From assembly GCF_039872765.1 (NCBI RefSeq), contig NZ_JBDPZC010000012.1, forward strand, positions 62,001 through 126,000: a DNA stretch of 64,000 bases, in the 5' to 3' direction. This document shows, one piece after another, positions 1 to 8,425 of the stretch. Position numbers and translations under genes: made by a program. The notes beneath the pieces are model-generated. The model made no database searches, had not been told where the DNA came from, and saw only the letters and a list, made by a program, of their open reading frames with translations. Numbering within the stretch: the first letter of the stretch is position 1; each line of letters starts with the position of its first letter. The stretch is from Roseateles_B flavus. GTDB taxonomy: Bacteria > Pseudomonadota > Gammaproteobacteria > Burkholderiales > Burkholderiaceae_C.

Positions 1-1
1 C

Positions 2-1900
2 AGCAAACGGGAGATCCTCACCCTCTACCTCAACGAGGCGCCCATGGGCGGCATGGTGGAAGGCGTGGAGATGGCGGCGCAGTCCTACCTTGGCAAGTCA
101 GCGCGCGATCTGTCGCCCGCGGAAGCGGCCCTGCTGGCGGCGCTGCCGCAGAGCCCCTCGCGACTGCGGCCTGACCGGCATCCCGCCCAGGCCCAGGCCG
201 CGCGCGACAAGGTGCTGGATCGCCTCGTGAGCCAGGGCATCTGGAGCGCCGCGCAGGTGCAGGACGCCAGGCTGGAGAAGGTCTTCGCGCCACCCCTGCG
301 CTCGCGCGTGCTGGCGCCGCTGCTGGCCGAGCGCCTGCGCCAGCGCGGCCTGAAGGCGGGCGAGTCCGTGGTGCCGTCCCTGCTGGACGCGGGCCTGCAG
401 CAGCGCCTGGAGCAGGTCCTGCTGGACCGGCTCAACACCCTGCCCGAGCAGGTCTCCATCGCCGCGTTGATCGTGGACAACAGCAACGGCGCGGTGCGTG
501 CCTACGCCGGCTCGGCCGACTTCGGCGACATGAAGCGCGCCGCCCATGTCGACATGGTCCGCGGCCTGCGCTCGCCGGGCTCGACGCTCAAGCCCTTCCT
601 CTACGCCATGGCCCTGGACCAGGGACTGGTGCATGCCGAGAGCCTGCTGGTCGATGCGCCGCAGAACTTCGGTGGCTACGCGCCCGGCAATTTCCAGGCG
701 GACTTCTCCGGGCCGGTGAGCGTCTCCGAAGCCCTGCAGCGCTCGCTCAACGTGCCGGCAGTGGACTTGCTGGAGCGCATCGGGCCCGAGCGCTTCGCGG
801 CCCAGCTGCGCGGGGCGGGCCTGCGCCTGCGCATGCCGGCCAATGCGGCGCCCAATCTGAGCCTGATCCTGGGAGGCGGCAGCACGCGGCTGGAGGAGCT
901 GGTGGGCGCCTACACGGCCCTGGCCCGCGGTGGCGAGGCCCTGCAGCCGCGCCTGCAGGCGCAGGACCCGCTGCGCCCGGCGCGGCTGATGAGCGAAGGC
1001 GCCGCCTTCATCGTGCGCGAGATCCTGGAGAACGGTGGACGCCCCGGCGCCCCCTTCCGTGAATCCCAGGCCCGCATCGCCTGGAAGACGGGGACCAGCT
1101 TTGGCTTCCGCGACGCCTGGGCCCTCGGCGTGACGGACCGCTACACCCTGGGCGTCTGGATGGGCCGCCCAGACGGCACGCCCAATCCCGGCCACTTCGG
1201 CGCCAACAGCGCAGCCCCGCTGCTGCGTGATCTGGCCGCCGCCCTGGGCCCTCAGCAGCTCGCACCGCGCCGCCAGCCGGCCAGCGTGCAGGCCGCGCCC
1301 ATCTGCTGGCCCCTGGGCCGGCTGGCCGCCAGCACGCCGCCGGACCAGTGCCTGCAGCAGCGCATGGCCTGGCTGCTGGACGGCGCCGCGCCGCCCACCC
1401 TGCCCGAGCGCGGCGCGACCCAGGGCCTGGAGTTCCAGGTGCTGCTGGAGACCGGCGGGCACGAACGCGTCTCCAGCGATTGCGCCGGCCCCCTGGCCCG
1501 CCCCGAGCCCGCCGTGCGCTGGCCGGCGCTCCTGCAGCCCTGGATCGAGAACGCCCAGCGCCATCCGCTGGAGCGCCTGCCCTGGAAGGCCGGCTGCCGG
1601 GGCGACGCCCAGGGCGGACCCAGCGCCCGGCTGCGCATCGTGGGCCTGGAGCCCGGCACTGTGCTGCGGCCCTCGCCGGGCCAGCCCCACATCCGTCTGC
1701 CCCTGCAGGTGCTGGGCGCGCAGGGCGCCGTGGCCTGGCTGCTGGACGGTCAGCTGCTGGCCTGGCAGGAGCCGGCCGAGGGCAGCGCCCGCCGTGCGCC
1801 GCTGCTGCTGCAGCCCCAGCGCAACGGCGAGCAGCAGCTCACCGCGCTGGACGCGCAGGGGCATTACGCCCGGCTGCGCTTCACGGTGCAGGGCTTGTGA
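2..1900 (+). CDS. pbpC: Penicillin-binding protein 1C, 5' end missing
   Basis: Bifunctional class A penicillin-binding protein of the PBP1C branch, which polymerises and cross-links peptidoglycan in the periplasm. The reading frame is open from base 2, so the N-terminal membrane anchor and most of the transglycosylase domain (about 150 residues relative to E. coli PBP1C) lie outside the window. What remains starts with the end of the transglycosylase (REILTLYLNEAPMGG). The transpeptidase follows, with the active-site serine in STLK near fragment residue 194, SLN near 248 and KTGT near 362. The last 150 or so residues fit the C-terminal extension typical of PBP1C. It ends directly against the convergent gene at 1901. 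In most genomes it follows the alpha-2-macroglobulin-like gene yfhM, which would lie upstream of the window. Confidence 0.93.
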   Translation, partial: SKREILTLYLNEAPMGGMVEGVEMAAQSYLGKSARDLSPAEAALLAALPQSPSRLRPDRHPAQAQAARDKVLDRLVSQGIWSAAQVQDARLEKVFAPPLRSRVLAPLLAERLRQRGLKAGESVVPSLLDAGLQQRLEQVLLDRLNTLPEQVSIAALIVDNSNGAVRAYAGSADFGDMKRAAHVDMVRGLRSPGSTLKPFLYAMALDQGLVHAESLLVDAPQNFGGYAPGNFQADFSGPVSVSEALQRSLNVPAVDLLERIGPERFAAQLRGAGLRLRMPANAAPNLSLILGGGSTRLEELVGAYTALARGGEALQPRLQAQDPLRPARLMSEGAAFIVREILENGGRPGAPFRESQARIAWKTGTSFGFRDAWALGVTDRYTLGVWMGRPDGTPNPGHFGANSAAPLLRDLAAALGPQQLAPRRQPASVQAAPICWPLGRLAASTPPDQCLQQRMAWLLDGAAPPTLPERGATQGLEFQVLLETGGHERVSSDCAGPLARPEPAVRWPALLQPWIENAQRHPLERLPWKAGCRGDAQGGPSARLRIVGLEPGTVLRPSPGQPHIRLPLQVLGAQGAVAWLLDGQLLAWQEPAEGSARRAPLLLQPQRNGEQQLTALDAQGHYARLRFTVQGL

Positions 1901-2644
1901 TCAGAACAGCAGCTTCAGCGTGGCCGAGAACATGCCCGCCTGCTGGCCATAGACCTTGCCAAACAGATAGGCCGCCTGCAGCTGCAGGGCCTGGTGCTCG
2001 CGCAGGGTCCAGCTGGCCTGGATCGAGGGGCCGGCGCGGTGGGACTGGCGCTCGGCCGGTTTCCAGTCCCGCCAGTTGCCCAGTTCGCCAAAGCCCTGCA
2101 CGCCCGCGCGCCAGCCGGGATGCAGCGGCCAGCTCAGCTGCCATTGGTACTTCAGCTCGGTGCCGCTGCGGGCCAGGTCGCCCCAGCCGTGCTCCAGGAT
2201 CGCCGTGGCCTGCACGCGGGCCAGGCCCCATTCCGTCTGGCTGACCAGGCCCAGCTCCAGGGCATGCCCCTGCTCCGCGCCGTGGCTGCGGACCAGCTGG
2301 GTGTGCAAGGCCAGGTCCCAGTCGCCATGGCCGTCGTCCAGGCGGACCTGGTTGAGCCAGTTCCAGGTGTCCAGGCGCACGGCCTCCTCGCGCGTGCCCT
2401 CATAGCTGGCCAGCAGCGTGCTGGTCCAGCGCTCGCCGAAGCCGTAGGAGAGCGCCAGTTCGGGCCACAGCACCGCGGGGCCGCCGCCGCGTGTCTTGAC
2501 GGTCCAGTAGCGCAGCTCGGTCCCCACTTGCCCGGCCTGGGCATAGGGCGCGAGCACGTAATAGCCCGGATCGGCCCGTGCAGGCACGGCGCCGAGCCAC
2601 AGCGCGCAGGTCAGGCTTCCCAGACGCACAGACATCCTCGGCAT
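1901..2644 (-). CDS. Exported protein, probable outer-membrane beta-barrel
   Basis: Protein of 247 residues that I cannot assign to a named family. A signal peptide is clear (hydrophobic stretch LGSLTCALWLGAVPARA, likely cut before DPGYY). The rest alternates polar and aromatic residues and ends in ATLKLLF; a terminal phenylalanine is the usual last-strand signature of outer-membrane barrels. The frame is open much further upstream over the neighbouring gene, but the signal peptide fixes the start at 2644 (or the second Met at 2635). It converges on pbpC with no spacer and is divergent from the diguanylate cyclase. No function can be given beyond a likely outer-membrane location. Confidence 0.75.
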   Translation of the reverse strand: MPRMSVRLGSLTCALWLGAVPARADPGYYVLAPYAQAGQVGTELRYWTVKTRGGGPAVLWPELALSYGFGERWTSTLLASYEGTREEAVRLDTWNWLNQVRLDDGHGDWDLALHTQLVRSHGAEQGHALELGLVSQTEWGLARVQATAILEHGWGDLARSGTELKYQWQLSWPLHPGWRAGVQGFGELGNWRDWKPAERQSHRAGPSIQASWTLREHQALQLQAAYLFGKVYGQQAGMFSATLKLLF

Positions 2645-2834
2645 GACACTCCCTGGACGGTTCTGCCCCGAAGGCCGGGGTGCCTCACTGTAGCGAGGCC
2701 TTGCCAATTTGTGCCGCGCTTCGGGGACAGATGCACGGTCCAGGCCACAAAGTTCCGGGCAATCCCGGGTGGGCGAGCCGCCCGAATCGGCCGATGCTGA
2801 AAGGCCGGCAACGTTTGCAGTGCCGGTGACACCC

Positions 2835-4145
2835 ATGAACGCCACGCCTGCCCTGCTTATGTCGCTGAAGTCCCGCGCCCTGCTGGGCCTGCTGACGCTC
2901 GGTCTTGCGCTGGTGCTGGTCATGGGGGGCTGGCATGTGAGGCGCGAGCTGCACCTGGAGGCCGAGCAGGCCGAAACCACGCAACAGCTGCTGCCCCTGC
3001 TGTACGCCGAACCCCTGTCGCGGGCCGTGGCCGGCAACCAGATCGCGGCCGCCCAGCGCCTGCTGGAGACGCTGGTGAGTCGCCACGAGCTGCAGTCGGC
3101 GGTGCTCAAGGGCCGTGACGGATTGCGCCTGCTGTCCGGCCCGGACGTGCTGCCCGGGCCGGACAGCCCGCACAGCGAGTTCGCCCTGCGCCTGCCGGGC
3201 GATGGCGAGGAGCTGGGCCGTGTCCGCGTGGTGGCCCCCGAGCTCAATGTCTGGGGGCAGCTGAGCAAGCCGGCCATGCAGCACTGGCTGCTGCAGCTGC
3301 TGGCCCTGGCGCTGACCCTGGGACTGGGCGCGGCCCTGCTGATCGACCGCCTGCTGCTGCGTCCGCTGCGCCGCATGGCCTCCGACATGGAACGCTTCGA
3401 TCCCAGCCGGCCGCCCAGTGAATTCAGCTGGTTCGATGACGGGCAGCCCGCCCGCGCACCGGCCGAGCTGCAGCAGATCAACCGCGCCATGGCCCATGTC
3501 CACCAGAGCGTGGACCAGCAGCTGCAGCGCAAGCAGCGGGAGATGCGCGAGCTGAGCGCCCAGGTGGCGCAGCAGGCGCGCGCCTTGCACGAGGCGCAGG
3601 CGGCGCTGGACCTCAAGCAGCGCGAGCTGGCCCAGCTGGCCCGCCACGACGCGCTGACCGGACTGGCCAACCGCCGCGAGTTCGACGACGCCCTGCGCCG
3701 CGAGTTCAAGCGCGCCCAGCGCCAGCAGTCCCGCCTGGCCCTGGCCGTGCTGGACCTGGATCACCTGAAGGCCTACAACGAGCTGCACGGTCACGCCGCC
3801 GGCGACGAGGTGCTGCGCCGCTTTGCGCGCCTGCTGGGCGAACGCTTCAAGCGCGACACCGACCTGGTTGCGCGCCTGGGCGGGGAGGAGTTCGGGGCCC
3901 TGCTGCCCGGCTTCGACATCGCCTCCGCCCAGCACATGCTCGAGAGCCTGCGCGAGGACTGGCGGCGCCTGTCCCTGCCGCATGGGGCGAGCCCGGTGGA
4001 CGAGGTGGTGACGGTGAGCATCGGCCTCGCGGCCTATGGCCCCAGCCACCCCTATCTGAGCCCGCTGGCCCTGATGCAGGCGGCCGACGAGGCGCTCTAC
4101 ATCGCCAAGCACGCCGGGCGTGACCGGCTGAGCCTGGCGGCCTGA
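2835..4145 (+). CDS. Membrane diguanylate cyclase (GGDEF domain)
   Basis: Makes cyclic di-GMP from two GTP. A first transmembrane helix (LGLLTLGLALVLVMGGWHV) is followed by a periplasmic sensor segment of about 115 residues and a second helix (LLQLLALALTLGLGAALLI). A HAMP-like and coiled-coil linker leads to a C-terminal GGDEF domain of about 165 residues. The active-site motif is GGEEF, preceded at the right distance by RDTD, an RxxD inhibitory site, so product inhibition is expected. I chose the Met at 2835 (MNATPALLMSLKSR) because the open frame upstream is Arg/Ser-rich and unlike a membrane protein; Met 2859 (MSLKSR) is an alternative. The periplasmic part has no recognisable ligand motif. 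Confidence 0.9.
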   Translation: MNATPALLMSLKSRALLGLLTLGLALVLVMGGWHVRRELHLEAEQAETTQQLLPLLYAEPLSRAVAGNQIAAAQRLLETLVSRHELQSAVLKGRDGLRLLSGPDVLPGPDSPHSEFALRLPGDGEELGRVRVVAPELNVWGQLSKPAMQHWLLQLLALALTLGLGAALLIDRLLLRPLRRMASDMERFDPSRPPSEFSWFDDGQPARAPAELQQINRAMAHVHQSVDQQLQRKQREMRELSAQVAQQARALHEAQAALDLKQRELAQLARHDALTGLANRREFDDALRREFKRAQRQQSRLALAVLDLDHLKAYNELHGHAAGDEVLRRFARLLGERFKRDTDLVARLGGEEFGALLPGFDIASAQHMLESLREDWRRLSLPHGASPVDEVVTVSIGLAAYGPSHPYLSPLALMQAADEALYIAKHAGRDRLSLAA

Positions 4146-4175
4146 GCGGCTCCGCCCATCGGCCCGCATCGGGCA

Positions 4176-4201
4176 TGAAAAAGCCGGCAGGACGCCGGCT
4201 T
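4176..4201 (-). terminator. Intrinsic terminator of the HDOD gene
   Basis: A perfect 8-bp stem (AAGCCGGC / GCCGGCTT, 4181-4188 with 4194-4201) has a 5-base loop. On the minus strand it is followed by a run of five Ts. It lies about 20 bases after the HDOD stop codon and may also stop the convergent diguanylate cyclase transcript, although the plus-strand side lacks a T tract. Confidence 0.8.
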
Positions 4202-4221
4202 GCTGCATTCGCGGGGAAGGC

Positions 4222-5043
4222 TCAGTCCCGGCCGTGCGCCTGGGCTTCCAGCAGCTGCTCGCTGACACGGCGCGCCGCGCGCAGCACCAGGGTCTCGTCC
4301 AGCTGGGCCTGCGGGGCAATGGCCTTGGCGATTTCGTCCAGGCGCTCCGGCGCATTCATCAGGGACCAGGCAATCACGGAGATCGCGCAGACGCTGCGGC
4401 GCTGCAGGGTGTCCGGCATCAGCAGGCTGGTCTGCACTTCCACATGGCTGCGGACGCTGGCTACCGAGGCCGGCGCGAGACCCCAGCTTTCGCACAGGGC
4501 GGCGCCCAGGGCGTCATGGCTCACGCCGAAGGCGGTGTGCTCCAGCTTGACCAGCTCGGCGTCTTCCTGCGTGGCGCGCAGCATGGCGGGGTAGTGGGCG
4601 GGAGCGTGGCGGTAGAGCACGGCCTTGCCGCATTCCTCGAAGAGGCCGGCCGAATGCGCCGCCCAGGGGTCCACGCCCAGCATCTGGCCCATGCGGCCCA
4701 TCAGCAGGCCGCGCTGCGAGGCGCGGGCCCAGACGGGGTCCAGCTCAGGGGCGGGCGGGAAGGCGGCGCGCAGGCCCATCTCGAAGGTGATGGCGGCCAC
4801 TTCGCGCATGCCCAGGTAGGTCAGGGCCTGGTGCACCGTCTGTACCCGGCCGCGCAGGCCGTACAGCGAGGAATTGACGGCCTTCAGCACGGCGGCGGCG
4901 AGGGCCATGTCGGTCTCGACCAGGGCAGAGACGGCCAGGAGGTCGATGTCGTCGGCGGCCATCAGCAGGGACAGCTTGACCAGCACCTCGGGTTGGGTGG
5001 GGATCTCGATGTCGAGAGTGCGCAGTTCAGGATCAACAGACAT
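4222..5043 (-). CDS. HDOD domain signalling protein
   Basis: Protein of 273 residues made almost entirely of one HDOD domain, a degenerate HD-type domain thought to act as a protein-protein signalling module without phosphohydrolase activity. Family-like features are the N-terminal LPxxPE-like region (here IPTQPEVLVKLSLLM), VLKAVNSSLYGLRGRVQTVHQALTYLG, and GLFEECGKAVLYR. The start at 5043 (MSVDPELRT) is preferred over a 16-residue extension without family character. It lies beside and converges on a diguanylate cyclase gene; the two protein types are often linked in cyclic di-GMP signalling, but nothing here proves a shared pathway. Confidence 0.87.
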   Translation of the reverse strand: MSVDPELRTLDIEIPTQPEVLVKLSLLMAADDIDLLAVSALVETDMALAAAVLKAVNSSLYGLRGRVQTVHQALTYLGMREVAAITFEMGLRAAFPPAPELDPVWARASQRGLLMGRMGQMLGVDPWAAHSAGLFEECGKAVLYRHAPAHYPAMLRATQEDAELVKLEHTAFGVSHDALGAALCESWGLAPASVASVRSHVEVQTSLLMPDTLQRRSVCAISVIAWSLMNAPERLDEIAKAIAPQAQLDETLVLRAARRVSEQLLEAQAHGRD

Positions 5044-5200
5044 GGGCGGCCTTGCTTGGTACGTGAGAGCGTCTCCAGGGCCGGCCGGCAAGTGCCGCGC
5101 CTGCCCTGGGAGGCGTGATCCGGCAATGGTAGCGCCGTGGGGCGGCTGTCGCGGAATCTTGTGACGCCTGGAGACGAATCTCCGTCCCCAGGGCAGGGAA

Positions 5201-5962
5201 TCAGCGCAGGAAGGCGTCGTAGCTGGTCTTGAGGATCAGCGCCCCCACCACCAGCACGAACATGCCGCGCACAAAGCCCGTGCCGCGGGCCAGGGCCATG
5301 CGCGTGCCCAACAGGCTGCCGATGACGTTGGTGACCGCCATCACGGCGGCGATGTGCCACCAGAGGTGCCCCTTCATCGTGAACAGCAGCAGAGCGGCGG
5401 CATTGGTGGCGGTGTTGAGCAGCTTGGCGCTGGCCGAGGCATGCAGGAAGTCGAAGCCCAGCAGGCGCACGAAGAGGAAGACGAAGAAGCTGCCCGTGCC
5501 CGGCCCGAAGAAGCCGTCGTAGAAGCCGATCACGCCGCCGATCAGGCTGGCCAGCAGCATTTCGCTGCGGCCGCTGAAGCGCGGGGCGTGCTCGCGGCCC
5601 AGGTCCTTCTTCGCCAGCGTGTAGAGCAGCACGGCGCCCAGGATCAGGGGCAGCAGCTTGCGCAGGCCTTCGGGGCTGACGAGGGTGACCGTCCAGGCGC
5701 CGCCGAAGCTGCCCAGCAGGGCGGCGACGGCAGCCGGCAGCAGGGCATGCCAGGGCAGGGTGACGCGCGCGGCGTACTGCCGGGTCGCCCAGGCCGTGCC
5801 CCAGATGGCCGCACCCTTGTTCGTGCCGAACAGCGTGGCGGGCGTGGCCTGCGGGTAGACGCTGAAGAGGGCGGGGACCAGGATCAGCCCCCCTCCGCCG
5901 ACGACGGCATCGATGAATCCGGCCAGCAAGGAGGCGAGGGCGACGGTGACAAGGTCCAGCAT
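5201..5962 (-). CDS. yfcA: TSUP (TauE/SafE) family transporter, YfcA-like
   Basis: Integral membrane protein of 253 residues with about eight hydrophobic helices arranged as two similar halves, as in the TauE/SafE/YfcA family. Both halves carry the family's glycine-rich segments near the start of the first helix: GFIDAVVGGGGLILVPAL and GFYDGFFGPGTGSFFVFL. Family members export small anions such as sulfite or sulfoacetate, or have unknown substrates; the closest match from memory is YfcA, whose substrate is not settled. It stands alone behind a 400-base non-coding stretch that contains an intrinsic terminator 52 bases before its start codon, so expression may be controlled by attenuation. Confidence 0.9.
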   Translation of the reverse strand: MLDLVTVALASLLAGFIDAVVGGGGLILVPALFSVYPQATPATLFGTNKGAAIWGTAWATRQYAARVTLPWHALLPAAVAALLGSFGGAWTVTLVSPEGLRKLLPLILGAVLLYTLAKKDLGREHAPRFSGRSEMLLASLIGGVIGFYDGFFGPGTGSFFVFLFVRLLGFDFLHASASAKLLNTATNAAALLLFTMKGHLWWHIAAVMAVTNVIGSLLGTRMALARGTGFVRGMFVLVVGALILKTSYDAFLR

Positions 5963-6013
5963 GAGGGGCGAGCGTCAGGAGAGGCGCGACCGGCCGCATG
6001 GCGGCAGCGCACC

Positions 6014-6042
6014 AATAAAAACGGGCACCGATGTGGTGCCCG
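6014..6042 (-). terminator. Intrinsic terminator inside the leader of the TSUP gene
   Basis: An 8-bp perfect stem (CGGGCACC / GGTGCCCG, 6022-6029 with 6035-6042) with a 5-base loop is followed on the minus strand by TTTTTATT. It is 52 bases upstream of the TSUP start codon and about 320 bases after the stop of the phosphoesterase gene. It could end the upstream operon, or act as an attenuator or the 3' end of a small RNA. Confidence 0.75.
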
Positions 6043-6360
6043 CCGATTGTGACAGTGGCGCGCCACGGTAGTGGCGGCCCCGTCTTGTTTGTCTCCTCAG
6101 CCCCCGTAGGCGAGCACTGCAAGCGCAGCGTCCGCGTCGAGTGACGCCAATGTAGAGGCCGGCTCCCATGCACGCACTTGGGGTTTTTACCGTAGGTCAA
6201 GCACCGCGCTGGTGCGTCATGCGCCCTTCAGGGGCCACGTTTCTCTATGGAAATGGCAACGGCAGGCTGCAGGGGCGACGGTCCGGACAGGGGATCGCTG
6301 TCCCCTGATCCAGGGGCGCCGGCTGCCTTTGCGCGGCATCAGCGCCACTTCAGCGCCACT
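6043..6360 (-). other. Non-coding region with competing hairpins upstream of the TSUP gene
   Basis: I see no credible gene here. Three hexamer arms lie together: GTGGCG (6055-6060), CGCCAC (6061-6066) and GTGGCG (6071-6076). The middle arm can pair with either neighbour but not both, and the 6014-6042 terminator sits just downstream on the minus strand. Near the other end there is a 7-bp stem (CAGGGGA / TCCCCTG, 6288-6294 with 6301-6307). The sequence CAGCGCCACTT is tandemly repeated just before 6361, partly overlapping the stop codon of the next gene. I could not match the region to a known riboswitch or to 6S RNA. Confidence 0.45.
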
Positions 6361-7392
6361 TCAGCGCGGCGACAGGGGGTTGAACAGGGGCTTGAAGCCG
6401 AAGGGGTCGGGGCTGGCGGGGTCCACGCTGACCCGCACCGCGTGCACCTCCTGCTCGCCGAAGACCTGCAGGCGCAGCAGGTTGCGCAAGACCTGACCCT
6501 TGCCGGGCTCCTTGACGGCCTTGAAGGGGCGGTCGATCACGAAGCGGTGGCTGTCACCATGGACCAGCAGGACGGGGCGGCCCCAGTCCTGGACCAGGGG
6601 CAGCAGGCCCTGCTCGAAGAGCCGGGTGAAGCCGCTGTGGCTGGGGAACTCCATCCACTGGTTGGCACCCAGGAAGGGGTCGGCCTGCATGGCGATGACC
6701 ACGGCGCGGGCATCCAGGCTGCGTGCCCGCTCGAAGCCGGCCTGCAGCCAGGCCAGGTTGGCCTCGTTGCGCGCGAGGAACTCCTGCACGGCGGCCAGGT
6801 CGCGGGGCTCGAAGCCGTTGTTGGAGCCCGGCACGTTGAGGGTCAGGAACAGCACGCCCTCGCGCTCGAAGCGCAGGTTCTCGCGGAAGCGGGCATGGGC
6901 CGGCTGCAGGTCGGCCTGGCGCTGCACGGCCAGAGGCTGGCGGCCCAGGCTGCGCGGGGCGCCGAAGAACATCTCGCGCAGCGTGTCCAGCCGCTCCTGG
7001 GGCGCATAGCCGCCGGCTGCGGGGCGGTGGCAGTCGGTCCATTCGTTGTCGCCAGGCGTGTAGACCAGGGCCGAGTCGAACTGGTTGAAGAAGGCGCGCT
7101 GGCGGGCGAATTCCTCGTCGCTGCAGGGGCTGCTGCCGCTCTTGAAGTCCCCCACGTGCAGGCTGAAGGCCGGCGCCTGGGCATTGATCAGCTGGATCAG
7201 CTGCTGGTAGACGGGGTAGGCGGTGTCGGCGGGGCCGTAGGGCATGTCGCCCAGGGCCACGAACTCGAAGGGCCGGGGCGCCGCGGCGGGTTCTTCGGCC
7301 CAGACCGGCGCAAGGCCTGATGCGCCGGTCAGGCAGGCTGACAGCAGGGCCAGCCGGCAAAGTGAGTGGCGGAGTCTCTGGCGAGGCTTCAT
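6361..7392 (-). CDS. Exported calcineurin-like metallophosphoesterase
   Basis: Protein of 343 residues with a signal peptide (LALLSACLTGASGLAPVWAEE). Metallophosphoesterase landmarks follow in order: FVALGDMPYG, SLHVGDFKSG, YTPGDNEW and LLVHGDSHRF. These supply the metal-binding Asp, Asn and His residues, so a two-metal phosphatase acting in the periplasm is likely; the substrate is unknown. Its start codon overlaps the stop of the upstream RDD protein gene by four bases (ATGA), so the two are translationally coupled. The stop codon falls in a short tandem repeat, and a 14-base repeated sequence (6486-6499) lies inside the gene. Confidence 0.8.
   Translation of the reverse strand: MKPRQRLRHSLCRLALLSACLTGASGLAPVWAEEPAAAPRPFEFVALGDMPYGPADTAYPVYQQLIQLINAQAPAFSLHVGDFKSGSSPCSDEEFARQRAFFNQFDSALVYTPGDNEWTDCHRPAAGGYAPQERLDTLREMFFGAPRSLGRQPLAVQRQADLQPAHARFRENLRFEREGVLFLTLNVPGSNNGFEPRDLAAVQEFLARNEANLAWLQAGFERARSLDARAVVIAMQADPFLGANQWMEFPSHSGFTRLFEQGLLPLVQDWGRPVLLVHGDSHRFVIDRPFKAVKEPGKGQVLRNLLRLQVFGEQEVHAVRVSVDPASPDPFGFKPLFNPLSPR
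6486..6499 (-). repeat. Copy of the 14-base repeat GGGTCAGGTCTTGC
   Basis: Exact copy, in minus orientation, within the phosphoesterase coding sequence where it encodes part of GKGQVLRN. The codons it imposes (GGT, GTC, TTG) are unlike the usual GGC, GTG and CTG of this genome. Other copies are at 18446, 58764 and 62621, with a one-mismatch copy at 51047. Confidence 0.55.
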
Positions 7393-8336
7393 GGGGCGGA
7401 TTCCGGGCGAGGGGCGGTGCTGGGGTCGTCGAGGGTGGGTGCCGGCGGTTCTGCGGCTTCTGCGGACAGGGGCAGGCGGTCCGTCCGTCGCAGGTCCAGC
7501 ACCACGGTGTGGGCGGCCTTGTCCTGCAGGGCCTGGCGGTTCGCGTCCCAGGCCAGCTGTGCGAAGCCCATGCCGCCGGTGCCCATGCTGGCCAGGTAGC
7601 CGCCGTAGCGGCTGAAGCTGCGCATCAGGGTCATGGGCTTGCCGCTGAGCTCGGCCACCTTCAGGCCCATGAGGCGCTTGCCCACGGTCTGCCCCGGCCA
7701 CAACACCGGCAGCAGCGTGAAGTAGACGATGGCCAGGCTGAAGCGCAGGCCCACCGCGCCCAGCGCCTCGTCCAGCCACTGCCGGGGCTGGAAGCCGCTG
7801 TGGGCGCGGGCCGCCTCCTCGGATTGGCGCAGGCGGCGGATCTGCGACTCCAGCTCGGCGATGCGGCGGCTTTCGGGGCTGGCGGCACTGGCAGCCGATG
7901 CGGCGGAGGGAGGCGGGGCGGTGGCATCGGCCCGGGCCTCGTCCTCCTCGGGGGGGTCTTCGGCCGGCGCGCTTGCGGCCGGGCGGGTGGCGCGGGGCTT
8001 GTCCTCGACGGCCTCGCGCAAGTCCACCCAGAGGCCGCGCAGGCCCAGCGCCAGCAGCAGTGCAACCGCCAACCACCAGAGGGGTGAGGGCGGGCGGCGG
8101 GCATCGCGGCGCCGGATCTGCAGCCAGGCGGCCAGGGCCACGCTGCCCAGCAGCATCCAGTTGCCCAGGGAGGAGGCCAGGCCGATCAGGGCCAGATCCA
8201 GGGCCATGGCCCAGGCCCTCTGCGCCGGCCGTGCCAGCGCATGGCCCAGCAGGGAGGGGCTGACATTGACGTCCTCGGGGGTGACCCAGTCGCGGCGCGG
8301 CGAGGGCTGGATCAGGGCGGGCAGGCGCAGGCGCAT
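7389..8336 (-). CDS. RDD family membrane protein
   Basis: Protein of 315 residues with an RDD-type fold: two N-terminal hydrophobic helices (LDLALIGLASSLGNWMLLGSVALAAWL and WWLAVALLLALGLRGLWV), a long Pro/Ala/Glu-rich and coiled-coil insert (about residues 115-180), then a helix with the hallmark WPGQTVGKRLMGLKV. RDD proteins are poorly understood; some are linked to ion transport or membrane stress. The acidic low-complexity insert between the helices makes it longer than usual. It shares a 4-base ATGA overlap with the following phosphoesterase gene. Confidence 0.8.
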   Translation of the reverse strand: MRLRLPALIQPSPRRDWVTPEDVNVSPSLLGHALARPAQRAWAMALDLALIGLASSLGNWMLLGSVALAAWLQIRRRDARRPPSPLWWLAVALLLALGLRGLWVDLREAVEDKPRATRPAASAPAEDPPEEDEARADATAPPPSAASAASAASPESRRIAELESQIRRLRQSEEAARAHSGFQPRQWLDEALGAVGLRFSLAIVYFTLLPVLWPGQTVGKRLMGLKVAELSGKPMTLMRSFSRYGGYLASMGTGGMGFAQLAWDANRQALQDKAAHTVVLDLRRTDRLPLSAEAAEPPAPTLDDPSTAPRPESAP

Positions 8337-8425
8337 CAGCGGGCAGGGCGGCGGCGGTGGTGGTGGAGGCTGCCGATTCTGCCGCGTGATTGCGGCGCCA
8401 TGGGGTCAGATCGTGCCTGGCGTCT

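Noticed and set aside
98..1864. A long antisense frame within pbpC
   Set aside because: Low-complexity Gln/Gly/Ala-rich shadow opposite a gene with intact SxxK, SxN and KTG motifs.
2709..2834. Upstream extension of the diguanylate cyclase to 2709
   Set aside because: The 42 extra residues are Arg/Pro/Ser-rich and precede the natural membrane helix start; it would also cover the divergent promoter region.
5963..6360. 6S RNA or TPP riboswitch in the TSUP leader
   Set aside because: GGGGGCTGAGGAGAC looks slightly like a thi-box but the second conserved element is missing, and I cannot draw the long 6S rod. Left as an unidentified structured leader.
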